In this document: positions 18,401 to 26,591 of the stretch, piece after piece | Layout: the number at the start of each line of letters is the position of its first letter | Position numbering within the stretch: position 1 is the stretch's first letter | Source of the DNA: Undibacterium sp. | GTDB taxonomy: Bacteria > Pseudomonadota > Gammaproteobacteria > Burkholderiales > Burkholderiaceae | Direction: 5' to 3' | Length of the DNA stretch: 29,771 bases | Assembly: GCA_014376575.1 (NCBI GenBank) | Contig: JACMRF010000007.1 | Location: forward strand, 1 to 29,771 | Notes under the pieces: generated by a model | Databases searched by the model: none | What the model was told of the DNA's origin: nothing | Seen by the model: only the letters and a program-made list of their open reading frames with translations | Made by a program: the position numbers and the translations under genes

Positions 18401-20566
18401 TTAAATTGGTCTGATACTGCCAGTGGCGATGGTTGCGCCAAATTCTCGCATTAATGTCTGTACGAAGGAATCACTTCGTATGGATTTTTCTGCATTGACC
18501 TGTCTTGCCGCACGTTCAGCTACCGCTTGTGCATTGGCGGTTTGCTCTACCGCACCGATTTGCGTTTCTACCCGCACATCACGCGAGAAACGTTCTGACA
18601 ACGCTGCAATTAATTTATCGATACTGCCGGACGAGAGCAAGGTTGGCAAGGGAACACGTAAATGGAATACCACCGTATTGCCGTTGATTTCGCACTTCAC
18701 CAATTCACTTTGTTGTGCCAATTGTTGTGCTACCGCCCGCACGGGTAACGATGCGGCCAAATTCGGCCAATGTCCATCCCAGTTGATCTCAGGTATAGAG
18801 ATCGCAAGCAGTGAACTTGCCACTATTTCTGGAATTTCAACCTTTACGCTAACCGCGTCAGTCTCTAACAATGGGGCTTCGGCAGGAATCGACGGTACAA
18901 CGACAAGCACTTGCACTACCTCAATCGTTTTATTTTCAATCACCGCGAGGGGGGCGACAACGAACAGTGCATCGTCCCAAGGAGGGGGCAAATCATCCAT
19001 ACCTGCAGATTCAAACTGCACTTCCGCAGAAGCAGAAAATGCCCGTGACGCCGCCAATGCCCCTACTGTCGCAACTACGGGAGCAACCGTCGGGGTAAGC
19101 GCAGTGACAATAACAGGGGCAGATGGGAGATTCCGAGGCACAGTTGTCGGATTCAGCGTCTTGTTACTGCCTGCACGCGCAGCAGCTAAGGCCGCCATCG
19201 CAGGACTAAGCGCCGCTTTTGGCGACTCTGCATTGGTGGATACTGGCAAAGCTGGTCCATTCGCACGGACGGGATGCATTGTCGCTTCTGGCACGGCGTT
19301 AATGGCAGATGCTAAACCAGGTGTTGCTACGCTAGCGCGTGCTAAATTGGCTGGAGTGACCGCCAAAGACGCACTCGATGCTCGCACTACCGCTTTTGCT
19401 GGCTCGTTTAACGGTCTAGCCATGGCTGACCGCGCAGCACCATGACCAGCCGCACCAATCGCCCCTTGTTGACCAATGTCATCACTTGGTCTAAATGCCA
19501 ACATACGCAACAAAGTCATGCTAAATCCCGCGTACTCATCCGGAGCGAGACCTAACTCATTTCGACCATGCACTACAATCTGGTAATACAGCTGAATTTC
19601 TTCTTTACCAAAGAGTTTGGACAACCGTAAAAGATCAGGCAACTCTGGCAAATCATCGGGGAGTGCCGTGGGCACCATTTGCGAGACGGCAATCTGATGC
19701 AGCAAAGTGCCAAGATCCTGCAACGCCGCCTTGTACGACAAACTACGCGTGGCCATTTCATCGGCGACATCAAGCAAGCCCTTACCGTCATGAAGCACTA
19801 AGGCATCGAGCAGACGGATTAAATAAGATTGGTCCAGCGAACCGAGCATACTTTGCACGGCGTCAAGCGTCACTCTACCAGCGGAATAGGCGATCGCCTG
19901 ATCAGTCAGAGACAAGGCATCGCGCATAGAGCCGTGTGCACCTTGTGCTAACAAGCGTAAGGCGGGAACATCAAACTCGATATTTTCCTGGCCTAATATA
20001 TTGTCTAAATGACTGACAATGTGCCCAGGTGGCATTTGCTTCAGATTAAACTGCAAGCAGCGAGACAATACCGTAACAGGAATTTTTTGAGGATCAGTTG
20101 TAGCAAGAATAAATTTAACATGCTCTGGCGGCTCTTCCAAAGTCTTCAACATCGAGTTGAAGGCATGGTTAGTCAGCATGTGAACCTCATCTATCATATA
20201 GACCTTGAAGCACGCGTTTGATGGCGCATACACTGCTTGCTCCAACAAAGACGCCATTTCATCCACACCACGATTGGAGGCCGCATCCATCTCTATATAG
20301 TCAACAAAGCGCCCTGCATCGATTGCAGTGCAAGCGCCGCAAACACCGCATGGCTGGGAAGTAATCCCTTTTTCGCAATTGAACGCTTTAGCCAAAATAC
20401 GCGACAAAGTAGTTTTACCGACCCCACGAGTGCCAGTAAATAAATAGGCGTGATGCAAACGCTTCTGATCCAAGGCATGCGATAAGGCACGGACAACATG
20501 CTCTTGCCCGACTATGGTTTCGAAGCTTTTGGGTCTGTATTTTCTGGCGAGAACTTGATATGACAT
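18401..20566 (-). CDS. dnaX: DnaX, DNA polymerase III subunit tau/gamma
   Basis: This is the clamp-loader ATPase and organiser of the replicative polymerase. The 721 residues have an AAA+ module: Walker A GTRGVGKT (45-52), zinc cysteines C64, C73, C76 and C79, Walker B MIDEVH (124-129), and the SRC motif (168-170) with the arginine finger. Clamp-loader domains II-III extend to about 365. A long Ala/Val/Pro-rich linker (about 365-600) leads to a C-terminal tau domain (about 605-721, INWDGHWPNLAASLP). I saw no A-AAA-AAG-type slippery heptamer near the end of domain III that would produce a short gamma form by frameshifting as in E. coli. It heads the dnaX-ybaB-recR group. Confidence 0.97.
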   Translation of the reverse strand: MSYQVLARKYRPKSFETIVGQEHVVRALSHALDQKRLHHAYLFTGTRGVGKTTLSRILAKAFNCEKGITSQPCGVCGACTAIDAGRFVDYIEMDAASNRGVDEMASLLEQAVYAPSNACFKVYMIDEVHMLTNHAFNSMLKTLEEPPEHVKFILATTDPQKIPVTVLSRCLQFNLKQMPPGHIVSHLDNILGQENIEFDVPALRLLAQGAHGSMRDALSLTDQAIAYSAGRVTLDAVQSMLGSLDQSYLIRLLDALVLHDGKGLLDVADEMATRSLSYKAALQDLGTLLHQIAVSQMVPTALPDDLPELPDLLRLSKLFGKEEIQLYYQIVVHGRNELGLAPDEYAGFSMTLLRMLAFRPSDDIGQQGAIGAAGHGAARSAMARPLNEPAKAVVRASSASLAVTPANLARASVATPGLASAINAVPEATMHPVRANGPALPVSTNAESPKAALSPAMAALAAARAGSNKTLNPTTVPRNLPSAPVIVTALTPTVAPVVATVGALAASRAFSASAEVQFESAGMDDLPPPWDDALFVVAPLAVIENKTIEVVQVLVVVPSIPAEAPLLETDAVSVKVEIPEIVASSLLAISIPEINWDGHWPNLAASLPVRAVAQQLAQQSELVKCEINGNTVVFHLRVPLPTLLSSGSIDKLIAALSERFSRDVRVETQIGAVEQTANAQAVAERAARQVNAEKSIRSDSFVQTLMREFGATIATGSIRPI

Positions 20567-20927
20567 CCTACGATTTTACCTTATCTGAGAGGGCAAAAAT
20601 AATTCCGCTACGACGTACACCCAACAAAACAATCATAGCAAGCTAATACGCCACAGAAATCATGACCTCGTTATTTGTCACAAATTAAATTCGATGAGAA
20701 AGCGCCGCAATGAGTATACACTTTTAGGTCTGAGGGGTCGTATCATCCACACTAAAACCAGAAATAACTGCGTCTCATACAAGACCAAACATTATTGGTA
20801 ATCTGTGAACAAGTAGCTTCAGTAAATAAAATTCAGATTCCATTAAAGCAAACAAAAATATCCGCTTTAAAATACGTGCTCAATTAAATATCATGAATGA
20901 GCTGGACAGAAGAGTCCAGATAGAAAA
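20567..20927. other. Spacer between dnaX and the 4.5S RNA gene
   Basis: This AT-rich spacer of about 360 nt should hold the dnaX promoter. It contains an odd-length palindrome ATTTGT-C-ACAAAT at 20673-20685 and a 6-bp inverted repeat CTGGAC-N6-GTCCAG at 20902-20919 just downstream of the 4.5S RNA, which lacks a T-run. No small gene or tRNA was found. Confidence 0.5.
20632..20640 (-). promoter_or_regulatory. Possible extended -10 promoter of dnaX
   Basis: On the minus strand TGC-TATGAT matches an extended -10 element (TGN plus five of six bases of TATAAT). It would start transcription about 60 nt before the dnaX ATG. No good -35 is visible. Confidence 0.35.
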
Positions 20928-21027
20928 GAGGCGAGCCTGATCTGCGGCACTTACGGGAAATGACTGTGGCTGCTTCGTTCCCGACCTGACCAGATTGGCC
21001 ATGCCGCAATGCGCAGGGGCCCGCCAC
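20928..21027 (-). ncRNA. ffs: 4.5S RNA, signal recognition particle RNA (small bacterial type)
   Basis: Read on the minus strand, the segment contains GGTCAGGTCGGGAACGAAGC followed by AGCCA, the hallmark apical domain of bacterial SRP RNA (symmetric loop plus GGAA-like tetraloop). The ends can pair: GGCGGGCC near the 5' end (about 21025) with GGCTCGCC at 20930-20937. The length of about 100 nt fits the small bacterial class. A TATAAT lies just upstream, and a short TTTT follows the 3' end. The RNA binds Ffh and targets membrane proteins. The exact ends are estimated. Confidence 0.95.
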
Positions 21028-21032
21028 CTCAA

Positions 21033-21051
21033 ATTATAGCGCATAGTGCGC
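21033..21051 (-). promoter_or_regulatory. Promoter of the 4.5S RNA gene: consensus -10 with adjacent palindrome
   Basis: A perfect TATAAT on the minus strand (21033-21038) lies about 7 nt before the predicted 5' end of the SRP RNA. Immediately upstream, in the spacer, GCGCA-CTA-TGCGC (21039-21051) is a perfect inverted repeat. No consensus -35 was found at 17 nt. Confidence 0.7.
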
Positions 21052-21113
21052 TTTCCGTGCGGTGAATTTTATTGCCAGATCAAGGCTAAAACCGCCAATT
21101 TCTACTCATTACA

Positions 21114-22598
21114 TCACAATCCCAATTCCTGCCATATTTTATCGACTCGCGCTTTTACGTCGGGCGTCATCGATATTGTTCGCCCCCATTCACGACTGGT
21201 CTCGCCGGGCCACTTATTGGTGGCATCCAAACCCATCTTGCTCCCCAAACCACTTACAGGTGAAGCAAAATCAAGATAATCAATCGGCGTGTTATCGATT
21301 AATGTGGTGTCGCGTAACGGATCAACTCTCGTAGTAATGGCCCAGATGACCTCTTTCCAATCTCGGATATTCACATCCTCGTCTACCACAATTATAAATT
21401 TGGTATACATAAACTGGCGCAAAAAACTCCAGACACCAAACATCACGCGCTTTGCATGACCCGCATAAGCCTTCTTAATCTGCACTACCGCCATGCGATA
21501 GCTACAGCCTTCAGGCGGCAGATAAAAATCGAGTATCTCCGAAAATTGTTTTTGCAATAACGGAATAAAAACCTCATTTAATGCAACACCAAGAATGGCC
21601 GGCTCGTCTGGTGGTTTGCCAGTGTAAGTTGAATGATAAATAGGATTGCGCCGCATCGTAATACGGTCAATCGTAAAAACGGGAAAATAATCTTGCTCAT
21701 TATAATAACCAGTGTGATCACCGTAAGGTCCCTCAAGCGCATGCTCATAGCCGCTGGGATGTGAATCATCTGGGTAGATGTGCCCTTCTAAAACAATCTC
21801 TGCAGACGCAGGCACACGTAACTCACTGCCGATTGCCTTCACCAATTCCGTTCGACTACCTCTTAACAATCCCGCAAACTGATATTCAGATAGGCTATCA
21901 GGCACCGGCGTTACCGCACCTAATATCGTTGCAGGATCAGCGCCCAAAGCAACGGCAATCGGATAAGGTTTACCCTTATTGACGATGCCATGCTCACGAA
22001 AATCAAGCGCGCCGCCTCGATGCGCCAACCAGCGCATGATGACTTTATTTCGCCCCAAAACCTGCTGTCTATAGATACCCAGGTTCTGACGTTTTTTATG
22101 CGGACCTTTGGTTATCACCAAACCCCAGGTAATTAATGGCGCAATATCACCAGGCCAGCAATGCTGAATCGGCAAGCGCGCGAGATCAACATCGTTACCT
22201 TCCCAAACTATTTCCTGACATGGAGCGCTACGCAACTCCTTTGGCGACATATCCCATACCGCTTTCACCAATGAACCTAAACCGAGAATATCTTTTAATC
22301 CTTTAGGTGGTTCAGGCTCCTTAAGCGCTGACAGGACGTGCCCTATCTTTCTCAATTCGCTAATATCGTTCGCGCCCATACCCATCGCGACACGTTTGGT
22401 AGTGCCGAACAAATTACCTAATACTGGAATCGAATGCCCCTCCGGATGAGTAAAAAGTAAGGCGGGGCCTTCAGCACGCAAAGTGCGATCACAGATCTCT
22501 GTTATCTCCAAATAGGGCGAAACCGGTATAACTATCTGTTTTAATTCATTTTTTTGTTGCAGTTGAGAAATGAAGTCTCTCAAATCAGAATATTTCAT
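21114..22598 (-). CDS. ubiD: UbiD, 4-hydroxy-3-polyprenylbenzoate decarboxylase
   Basis: This is the prenylated-FMN- and Mn-dependent decarboxylase of ubiquinone synthesis, acting on 3-polyprenyl-4-hydroxybenzoate. The 494 residues match the family's usual length. Landmarks are [13 protein letters not shown] at the start, AMGMG near 71-75, the cofactor-binding segment with [20 protein letters not shown] (170-189) and LAHRGGALD. The active-site region [12 protein letters not shown] (289-300) and [18 protein letters not shown] follow. The product depends on cofactor made by UbiX, which is not in the window. It is transcribed towards the 4.5S RNA gene and diverges from the lytic transglycosylase. 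The ribosome binding site is weak. Confidence 0.96.
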   Translation of the reverse strand: MKYSDLRDFISQLQQKNELKQIVIPVSPYLEITEICDRTLRAEGPALLFTHPEGHSIPVLGNLFGTTKRVAMGMGANDISELRKIGHVLSALKEPEPPKGLKDILGLGSLVKAVWDMSPKELRSAPCQEIVWEGNDVDLARLPIQHCWPGDIAPLITWGLVITKGPHKKRQNLGIYRQQVLGRNKVIMRWLAHRGGALDFREHGIVNKGKPYPIAVALGADPATILGAVTPVPDSLSEYQFAGLLRGSRTELVKAIGSELRVPASAEIVLEGHIYPDDSHPSGYEHALEGPYGDHTGYYNEQDYFPVFTIDRITMRRNPIYHSTYTGKPPDEPAILGVALNEVFIPLLQKQFSEILDFYLPPEGCSYRMAVVQIKKAYAGHAKRVMFGVWSFLRQFMYTKFIIVVDEDVNIRDWKEVIWAITTRVDPLRDTTLIDNTPIDYLDFASPVSGLGSKMGLDATNKWPGETSREWGRTISMTPDVKARVDKIWQELGL

Positions 22599-22730
22599 GA
22601 TATTTAGCTTTTTTAGAATGTGAACTTAATAAGGCAGATAAGTCCAGCAAGTACTTGATTTTATTGAACTTTGTTGCGCTGCAGCAGATTTAATAAGACA
22701 TAAAAGTAATTATGAATTGATTCTATAGTA

Positions 22731-22759
22731 TTGACTTGATATAAAACCGCACCTACAAT
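22731..22759 (+). promoter_or_regulatory. Sigma-70 promoter of the lytic transglycosylase
   Basis: TTGACT (22731-22736) and TACAAT (22754-22759) are separated by exactly 17 nt, each differing from consensus at one position. Transcription would start near 22766, giving a 5' leader of about 307 nt before the ATG at 23073. Confidence 0.8.
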
Positions 22760-22765
22760 TCGCCC

Positions 22766-23072
22766 AACTTGACACTGAATGTCTCTGAATGCTTCAACTT
22801 TTAACTTAAAAACAAAAAGCAAGCAACAGTGTGTTCAATTGGGATCGGGTCCCGCTTAAAATTTTAAGGATAGCTTTTTAGGGCAATTGCCTAAACCCGA
22901 CTAAAGTTATTTTCCTCTGCACAGTCTCCATTGAAGAATGTGCATCGGCAAATAACTCCGGCGTCTTTTGATCGCACTAAACGACAGAGACGATTTTCTG
23001 ATTTGCAGGTGCGGCTTTATATCTATTTATTTTTATCGATATCAGCCGGTTTGCGAAGATTCAGGAGGTACT
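22766..23072 (+). ncRNA. Long structured 5' leader of the lytic transglycosylase, candidate cis-regulatory RNA
   Basis: Visible pairings are ACACTG 22772-22777 with CAGTGT 22827-22832, enclosing TGCTT with AAGCA. TCGGGT 22845-22850 pairs with ACCCGA 22895-22900, enclosing a hairpin at 22877-22895 (TTTAGG-G-C/GCCTAAA, AATT loop). TGCACA 22918-22923 pairs with TGTGCA 22939-22944. A local hairpin GGGA/TCCC (22841-22853) shares bases with the TCGGGT stem, so two folds exclude each other. I recognise no known riboswitch class. The leader ends in a strong AGGAGG at 23063-23068. Confidence 0.45.
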
Positions 23073-24023
23073 ATGTTTCAGCAATTTATATTAGCAGTAC
23101 AACAAGATACTCAAGCACTCAACGAAAAAACTAATCTCATCACCATTTTTGTACATGCGACTAAAAATGGCTTTATCACTGTGGTGCATCGATTACCAAT
23201 GATTTTAGGGTTAAGTGCAATCTCAATTCTCGCAGTCATGTTTGTCAAACCCGTCTTAGCAGAAAAATTCATTAATTTATCACCTTTCGCGGTCATAGAG
23301 CAATCTGTTAACGCAGAATATCCACTGCCACCAAGTCTAACCATGTTAATGGCAACGCCACAACAGATAGCTCAATCAGCGGACCTAGAAACAGCAAACA
23401 CAGTAGCCACAGAAGAAAATCAGGCACTTGGCAACGAACGTCAGCAAAAATGGGTGACAACATGGCTCGCCAAACGTTATCGAGTTGCTAGTGAAGCTAG
23501 CAACATGCTCGTTTCCGCGGCATATTTAACGGCCAAAGAAATCAAACTTGATCCTTTGCTCATTCTTTCTGTCATGGCGATAGAATCTGGCTTAAATCCT
23601 TTTGCTGAAAGCCCAGTTGGCGCTCAAGGATTAATGCAAGTAATGTCAAAAATTCACCACGAAAAGTTTGAAGAAATGGGCGGCATCAAAGCAGCACTAA
23701 ACCCCGTAGCAAATATTAAAGTAGGGGCTCTGATCTTAAAAGACTATGTGACGCGTGGAGGCTCAGTCGAAGCAGGCTTAAAATTGTATGTAGGCGCTGC
23801 GGCTTTCGATAATGATGCAGGATATGGCTCGCGAGTCATGGCAGAGTACAGAAGGCTTAAGGACGTTGCCACTGGTAAAAATGTATCTATTTTTGCAACT
23901 TCACCACCAGCGCCAATACTTGCACTCCCTCAAGAGGAGCCTAGAATTAAATTGGATACGGTTAATCAGACTAAAGACATCTCTGCCGAAAATAAACTAC
24001 CAGATCAAATAGCGCGACTGTAA
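23073..24023 (+). CDS. Membrane-anchored lytic transglycosylase (SLT domain)
   Basis: This peptidoglycan-cleaving enzyme has 316 residues. The start ATG at 23073 is fixed by AGGAGG four bases upstream; the frame is open back to 22968 but that extension lies in the leader. A cytoplasmic stretch (1-40) is followed by one membrane segment (about 41-62), a Gln/Ala-rich linker, and a soluble-lytic-transglycosylase domain (about 155-265). The catalytic glutamate is E171 in VMAIESGLNPFAES, followed by GAQGLMQVM (183-191). The usual A-Y-N-x-G motif is replaced by LYVGAAAF-x-DNDAGYGSRVMAEY. The tail is Pro-rich and polar. The gene has its own promoter and terminator and diverges from ubiD. The specific class within SLT enzymes is not clear. 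Confidence 0.9.
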   Translation: MFQQFILAVQQDTQALNEKTNLITIFVHATKNGFITVVHRLPMILGLSAISILAVMFVKPVLAEKFINLSPFAVIEQSVNAEYPLPPSLTMLMATPQQIAQSADLETANTVATEENQALGNERQQKWVTTWLAKRYRVASEASNMLVSAAYLTAKEIKLDPLLILSVMAIESGLNPFAESPVGAQGLMQVMSKIHHEKFEEMGGIKAALNPVANIKVGALILKDYVTRGGSVEAGLKLYVGAAAFDNDAGYGSRVMAEYRRLKDVATGKNVSIFATSPPAPILALPQEEPRIKLDTVNQTKDISAENKLPDQIARL

Positions 24024-24038
24024 AATCAAATAACATGA

Positions 24039-24080
24039 TAAAAAAACCACCTGAGAGAACTACTCCAGGTGGTTTTTTTA
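24039..24080 (+). terminator. Rho-independent terminator after the lytic transglycosylase
   Basis: AAAACCACCTG and CAGGTGGTTTT form a perfect 11-bp stem with a 12-nt loop, followed by a T-run (seven T in 24073-24079). It begins about 20 nt after the stop codon. The A-run on the other side may let it work in both directions. Confidence 0.92.
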
Positions 24081-24138
24081 TTGGCATTTTTTAACAACAT
24101 CAACAAAGGGGATTTCTAAAATTGACTATTTTAACTTC

Positions 24139-24520
24139 TCAAGCATCAAAACCAAAGTCATCATCAGCCGCCACTTTAAGTGCTGCCGCGCGGAAGTTAT
24201 GCATCAATTCTGATGGAATTCCACCTATTAGGTAAGCAACTGCGTATTGATAACTGATATCACTTGCAAAACGCGTTACGACGACATCGTTATTGCGCCA
24301 CATTTTTTGCCGCGAAAGGTTCGACGATAGACACTCCCAAGCCGTTTGCCACCATTGAGTAACGAGTATGAGATGTATGCGTTTTGATAATATGCCGAGA
24401 ATGACTTCCCGCAATATTTTGACTGCGCAATTCTTCCTGGTCACCTTGTGAGATGACAGGTACCCAACTATTCATATTTTCGCCGTCCAGGTCTTCAGGT
24501 TGACCAACGCGAATTTTCAC
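24139..24520 (-). pseudogene. LysR-type regulator remnant (frameshifted, N-terminus lost)
   Basis: Two overlapping minus-strand frames together read as the C-terminal effector-binding domain of a LysR regulator. The first (from about 24520) has KIRVGQPEDLDGENMNSWVP ... SMVANGLGVSIVEPFAAKNV. Near 24290-24300 the frame shifts and continues as NNDVVVTRFASDISYQYAVA ... GGIPSELMHNFRAAA to the stop at 24139. VANGLGV-x-IV-P and ISY...SELMxNFRAA are typical LysR C-terminal landmarks. The helix-turn-helix half is missing and a TAG stands two codons before the apparent start. This is a decayed gene. The frameshift could in principle be a sequencing error, but the missing N-terminus cannot be explained that way. 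Confidence 0.75.
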
Positions 24521-24623
24521 CCACTAGTTGAGAGGTTCGCGATGCTCAGGCGCTGTTAAATTTTTTTATGGCTCAGATTGAATAATATGCTTGCGTTTGG
24601 AACAGTAAAATAAAAAGGAATTG

Positions 24624-24842
24624 ATGAAAAATTCGATCAGCTAAACAGGTCTAATTCGTTCGAAGGTTAATCATCTCTATGCAGGAGATATTGAAGCCAA
24701 AGCACGTTTTGAATGTCTGACTTTTTCTGGAGACACTGGCGCAGCAAATTTTGTAGGCCTAGAACATATTTCTGGCCGTATCGGCGATCGCAATGCTGAG
24801 TTTATTAAAATGAAATTTGAGACTAACTATTTTTTTGCTTAG
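24624..24842 (+). pseudogene. DUF3224 family remnant (in-frame stop, truncated)
   Basis: A plus-strand frame with AAAAAGGAA upstream of an ATG at 24624 reads MKNSIS, then TAA, then continues in the same frame through HLYAGDIEAKARFECLTF and GAANFVGLEHISGRIGDRNAEFI to a TAG at 24840-24842. The patterns Y-x-GDIE, ANFVGLE and GRIG-x-R-x-x-FI match the DUF3224 family (small proteins related to allene oxide cyclase). Usual family members are more than twice as long, so both ends are missing. The 3' end overlaps the end of the convergent aminotransferase. It lies divergent to the LysR remnant, an arrangement expected of a regulator and its target, both now broken. Confidence 0.65.
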
Positions 24843-26013
24843 CCGTAGTACGCTTAAGCAAATAATCTGCTATCCGCCTCACCGCCTCTTGCAAATTATC
24901 CATTGAGGTTGCATATGAAATACGCACATATTGATGCGCTGTCGAAGGGCCAAAATCAAGCCCGGGCACGATCACTACATTGGCCAGGTTCAATATTTCC
25001 TTAGCAAACTGATCCGCATCATCTGAAAACCTAGAGCAGTCGGCATAAACATAAAAAGCCCCATCCGGCGTCACTGGCACATTAAATCCCAAATGACGCA
25101 ACGCTGGAACGATGTAATCACGACGGCGTTTGAATTCAGCCTTACGCTCTTCATAGATCCGCGTCGCTTCCTTAGAAAAACAAGCTAAAGCAGCATATTG
25201 CGCAACCGAAGAGGGGCAAATAAACAAGTTCTGGGCGAGTTTTTCAAACTGCGGAACAATCCGCTCAGGCACAACTAGCCAGCCTAAACGCCAGCCTGTC
25301 ATATTAAAGTATTTACTGAAACTATTGATCACTACGACATCCTCATCCAAAGACAAGGCAGAGAATGGAGCGGCATCATAACTTAAGCCTTGATAAATTT
25401 CGTCAACAATAGTAAATCCATTTTTTTCTTTGACAGTCGCCATAATTTTTGCCAATTCAAGCGGCTCAATGGATGTGCCTGTTGGGTTGGATGGCGATGC
25501 CAACAACACGCCTTTACTGTCCTCGCTCCAATGTTGACGCACTAATTTATCTGACAACTGAAAACGATCATCCGCTCCACAACTGATCAACTTAGCTTTA
25601 CCTTCAAATGCTGCAACAAAATGACGATTACAGGGATAACTCGGATCAGGCATCAAAACTTCCGTACCAGGATCAACCAACGCAGCACACGCCAGCAACA
25701 ATCCAGCAGAGGCGCCTGCCGTCACAATAATTCGATGTGCAGGAATTTCTAACTGAAATTTATCCAAATAATGCTGCGCAATGGCTGCTCGCAACTCAGG
25801 AATACCAAGCGCAGAAGTGTATTGCAGGCGACCTTCTCCCATCGCTTTAATGGCGGCGTCGATCACCACTTGAGGTGCCGTAAAATCTGGCTCACCGATT
25901 CCCATATGAACAATGTGCCGACCTTGCTTTTCAAGTTCTGCAGCCATCTTGACCAGCTCCATCACATGGAAAGGAGCAATATTTGCAAGGCGAGAAGATA
26001 GATTATTTTCCAT
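24823..26013 (-). CDS. PLP-dependent class I/II aminotransferase
   Basis: The 396-residue fold-type I aminotransferase resembles alanine/aspartate-type enzymes. Landmarks are HMGIGEPDF (36-44), YTSALGIPELR (65-75), the PLP-phosphate region TAGASAG, ASPSNPTGT with N176, VDEIYQGL with D204, and the Schiff-base lysine K234 in NSFSKYFNMTGWRLGW. The substrate-carboxylate arginine is in YVRISYATS near the C-terminus. The amino donor and acceptor cannot be fixed from sequence. A terminator ends 8 nt before the ATG, so expression may rely on readthrough from nusB or on a promoter in 26062-26098. Its 3' end overlaps the DUF3224 remnant on the other strand. Confidence 0.93.
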   Translation of the reverse strand: MENNLSSRLANIAPFHVMELVKMAAELEKQGRHIVHMGIGEPDFTAPQVVIDAAIKAMGEGRLQYTSALGIPELRAAIAQHYLDKFQLEIPAHRIIVTAGASAGLLLACAALVDPGTEVLMPDPSYPCNRHFVAAFEGKAKLISCGADDRFQLSDKLVRQHWSEDSKGVLLASPSNPTGTSIEPLELAKIMATVKEKNGFTIVDEIYQGLSYDAAPFSALSLDEDVVVINSFSKYFNMTGWRLGWLVVPERIVPQFEKLAQNLFICPSSVAQYAALACFSKEATRIYEERKAEFKRRRDYIVPALRHLGFNVPVTPDGAFYVYADCSRFSDDADQFAKEILNLANVVIVPGLDFGPSTAHQYVRISYATSMDNLQEAVRRIADYLLKRTTAKQKNS

Positions 26014-26021
26014 AATTCACT

Positions 26022-26061
26022 CAAAAAAATACCTCATTTCCTAGGTGAAAACGAGGTATTT
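26022..26061 (-). terminator. Terminator of the ribBX-ribH-nusB operon, abutting the aminotransferase start
   Basis: On the minus strand AAATACCTC and GAGGTATTT (arms 26053-26061 and 26027-26035) form a 9-bp stem, with an inner TTTC/GAAA pairing, followed by a run of seven T. It lies about 40 nt after the nusB stop and its T-run ends about 9 nt before the aminotransferase ATG. Confidence 0.88.
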
Positions 26062-26098
26062 ATAATTTATTAAAATAAAAAATTTAGCTAAAACAAGC

Positions 26099-26563
26099 TT
26101 ACTTACCTGCGCTAATTTCTGTTGCTCTTAATTTTGCAGCCAATTTATCGAGTACGCCGTTGACGTATTTGTGTCCATCCTGGCCGCCAAAAGATTTAGT
26201 GAGTTCAACTGCCTCATTGATCACAACACGGTAGGGAATCTCCAGGTGGTTTTTCAACTCGAAAGCACCAATCAGCAACGCTGCATGTTCAATCGGCGAC
26301 AACTCGGCAATTGTACGATCGATCAAGGGAGCGATCTCTTCACGCAGCTGAATAGATTGTCTGATTGCGCCGTGCAACAAAGAGTCAAAATGCTCTTTAT
26401 CTGCTTTTTCGAAGCCATGTGCTTCGCGTATGTGCGCATCAATAGAGCCCGCATGCTCATTATTTAGCAGCCACTGATACAGCCCCTGTAATGCGAACTC
26501 GCGAGCACGATGGCGCGGAGAACGGCTCTTGGTGGGATTGGCATGTTGAGTTTTGGTTGTCAT
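26099..26563 (-). CDS. nusB: NusB, transcription antitermination factor
   Basis: NusB forms a heterodimer with NusE (ribosomal protein S10) on boxA RNA in rRNA antitermination. The 154 residues form the all-helical NusB fold. Landmarks are [20 protein letters not shown] near the N-terminus, [16 protein letters not shown], and [34 protein letters not shown] near the C-terminus. It lies 28 nt after ribH, the classic ribH-nusB pairing, and is followed by a strong terminator. The ribosome binding site is modest (AAGAGA). Confidence 0.97.
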   Translation of the reverse strand: MTTKTQHANPTKSRSPRHRAREFALQGLYQWLLNNEHAGSIDAHIREAHGFEKADKEHFDSLLHGAIRQSIQLREEIAPLIDRTIAELSPIEHAALLIGAFELKNHLEIPYRVVINEAVELTKSFGGQDGHKYVNGVLDKLAAKLRATEISAGK

Positions 26564-26591
26564 TTTTTTCTCTTACAAATTGATAGTCTAA

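Noticed and set aside
18423..19445. 340-codon open frame on the plus strand inside dnaX
   Set aside because: It is an antisense shadow of the Ala/Val/Pro-rich tau linker; its Ala/Thr-rich composition follows from the codon bias of the real gene.
20902..20919. Classical terminator of the 4.5S RNA
   Set aside because: The 6-bp stem-loop downstream of the RNA lacks a T-run; the RNA end is more likely set by processing near TTTT at about 20924-20927.
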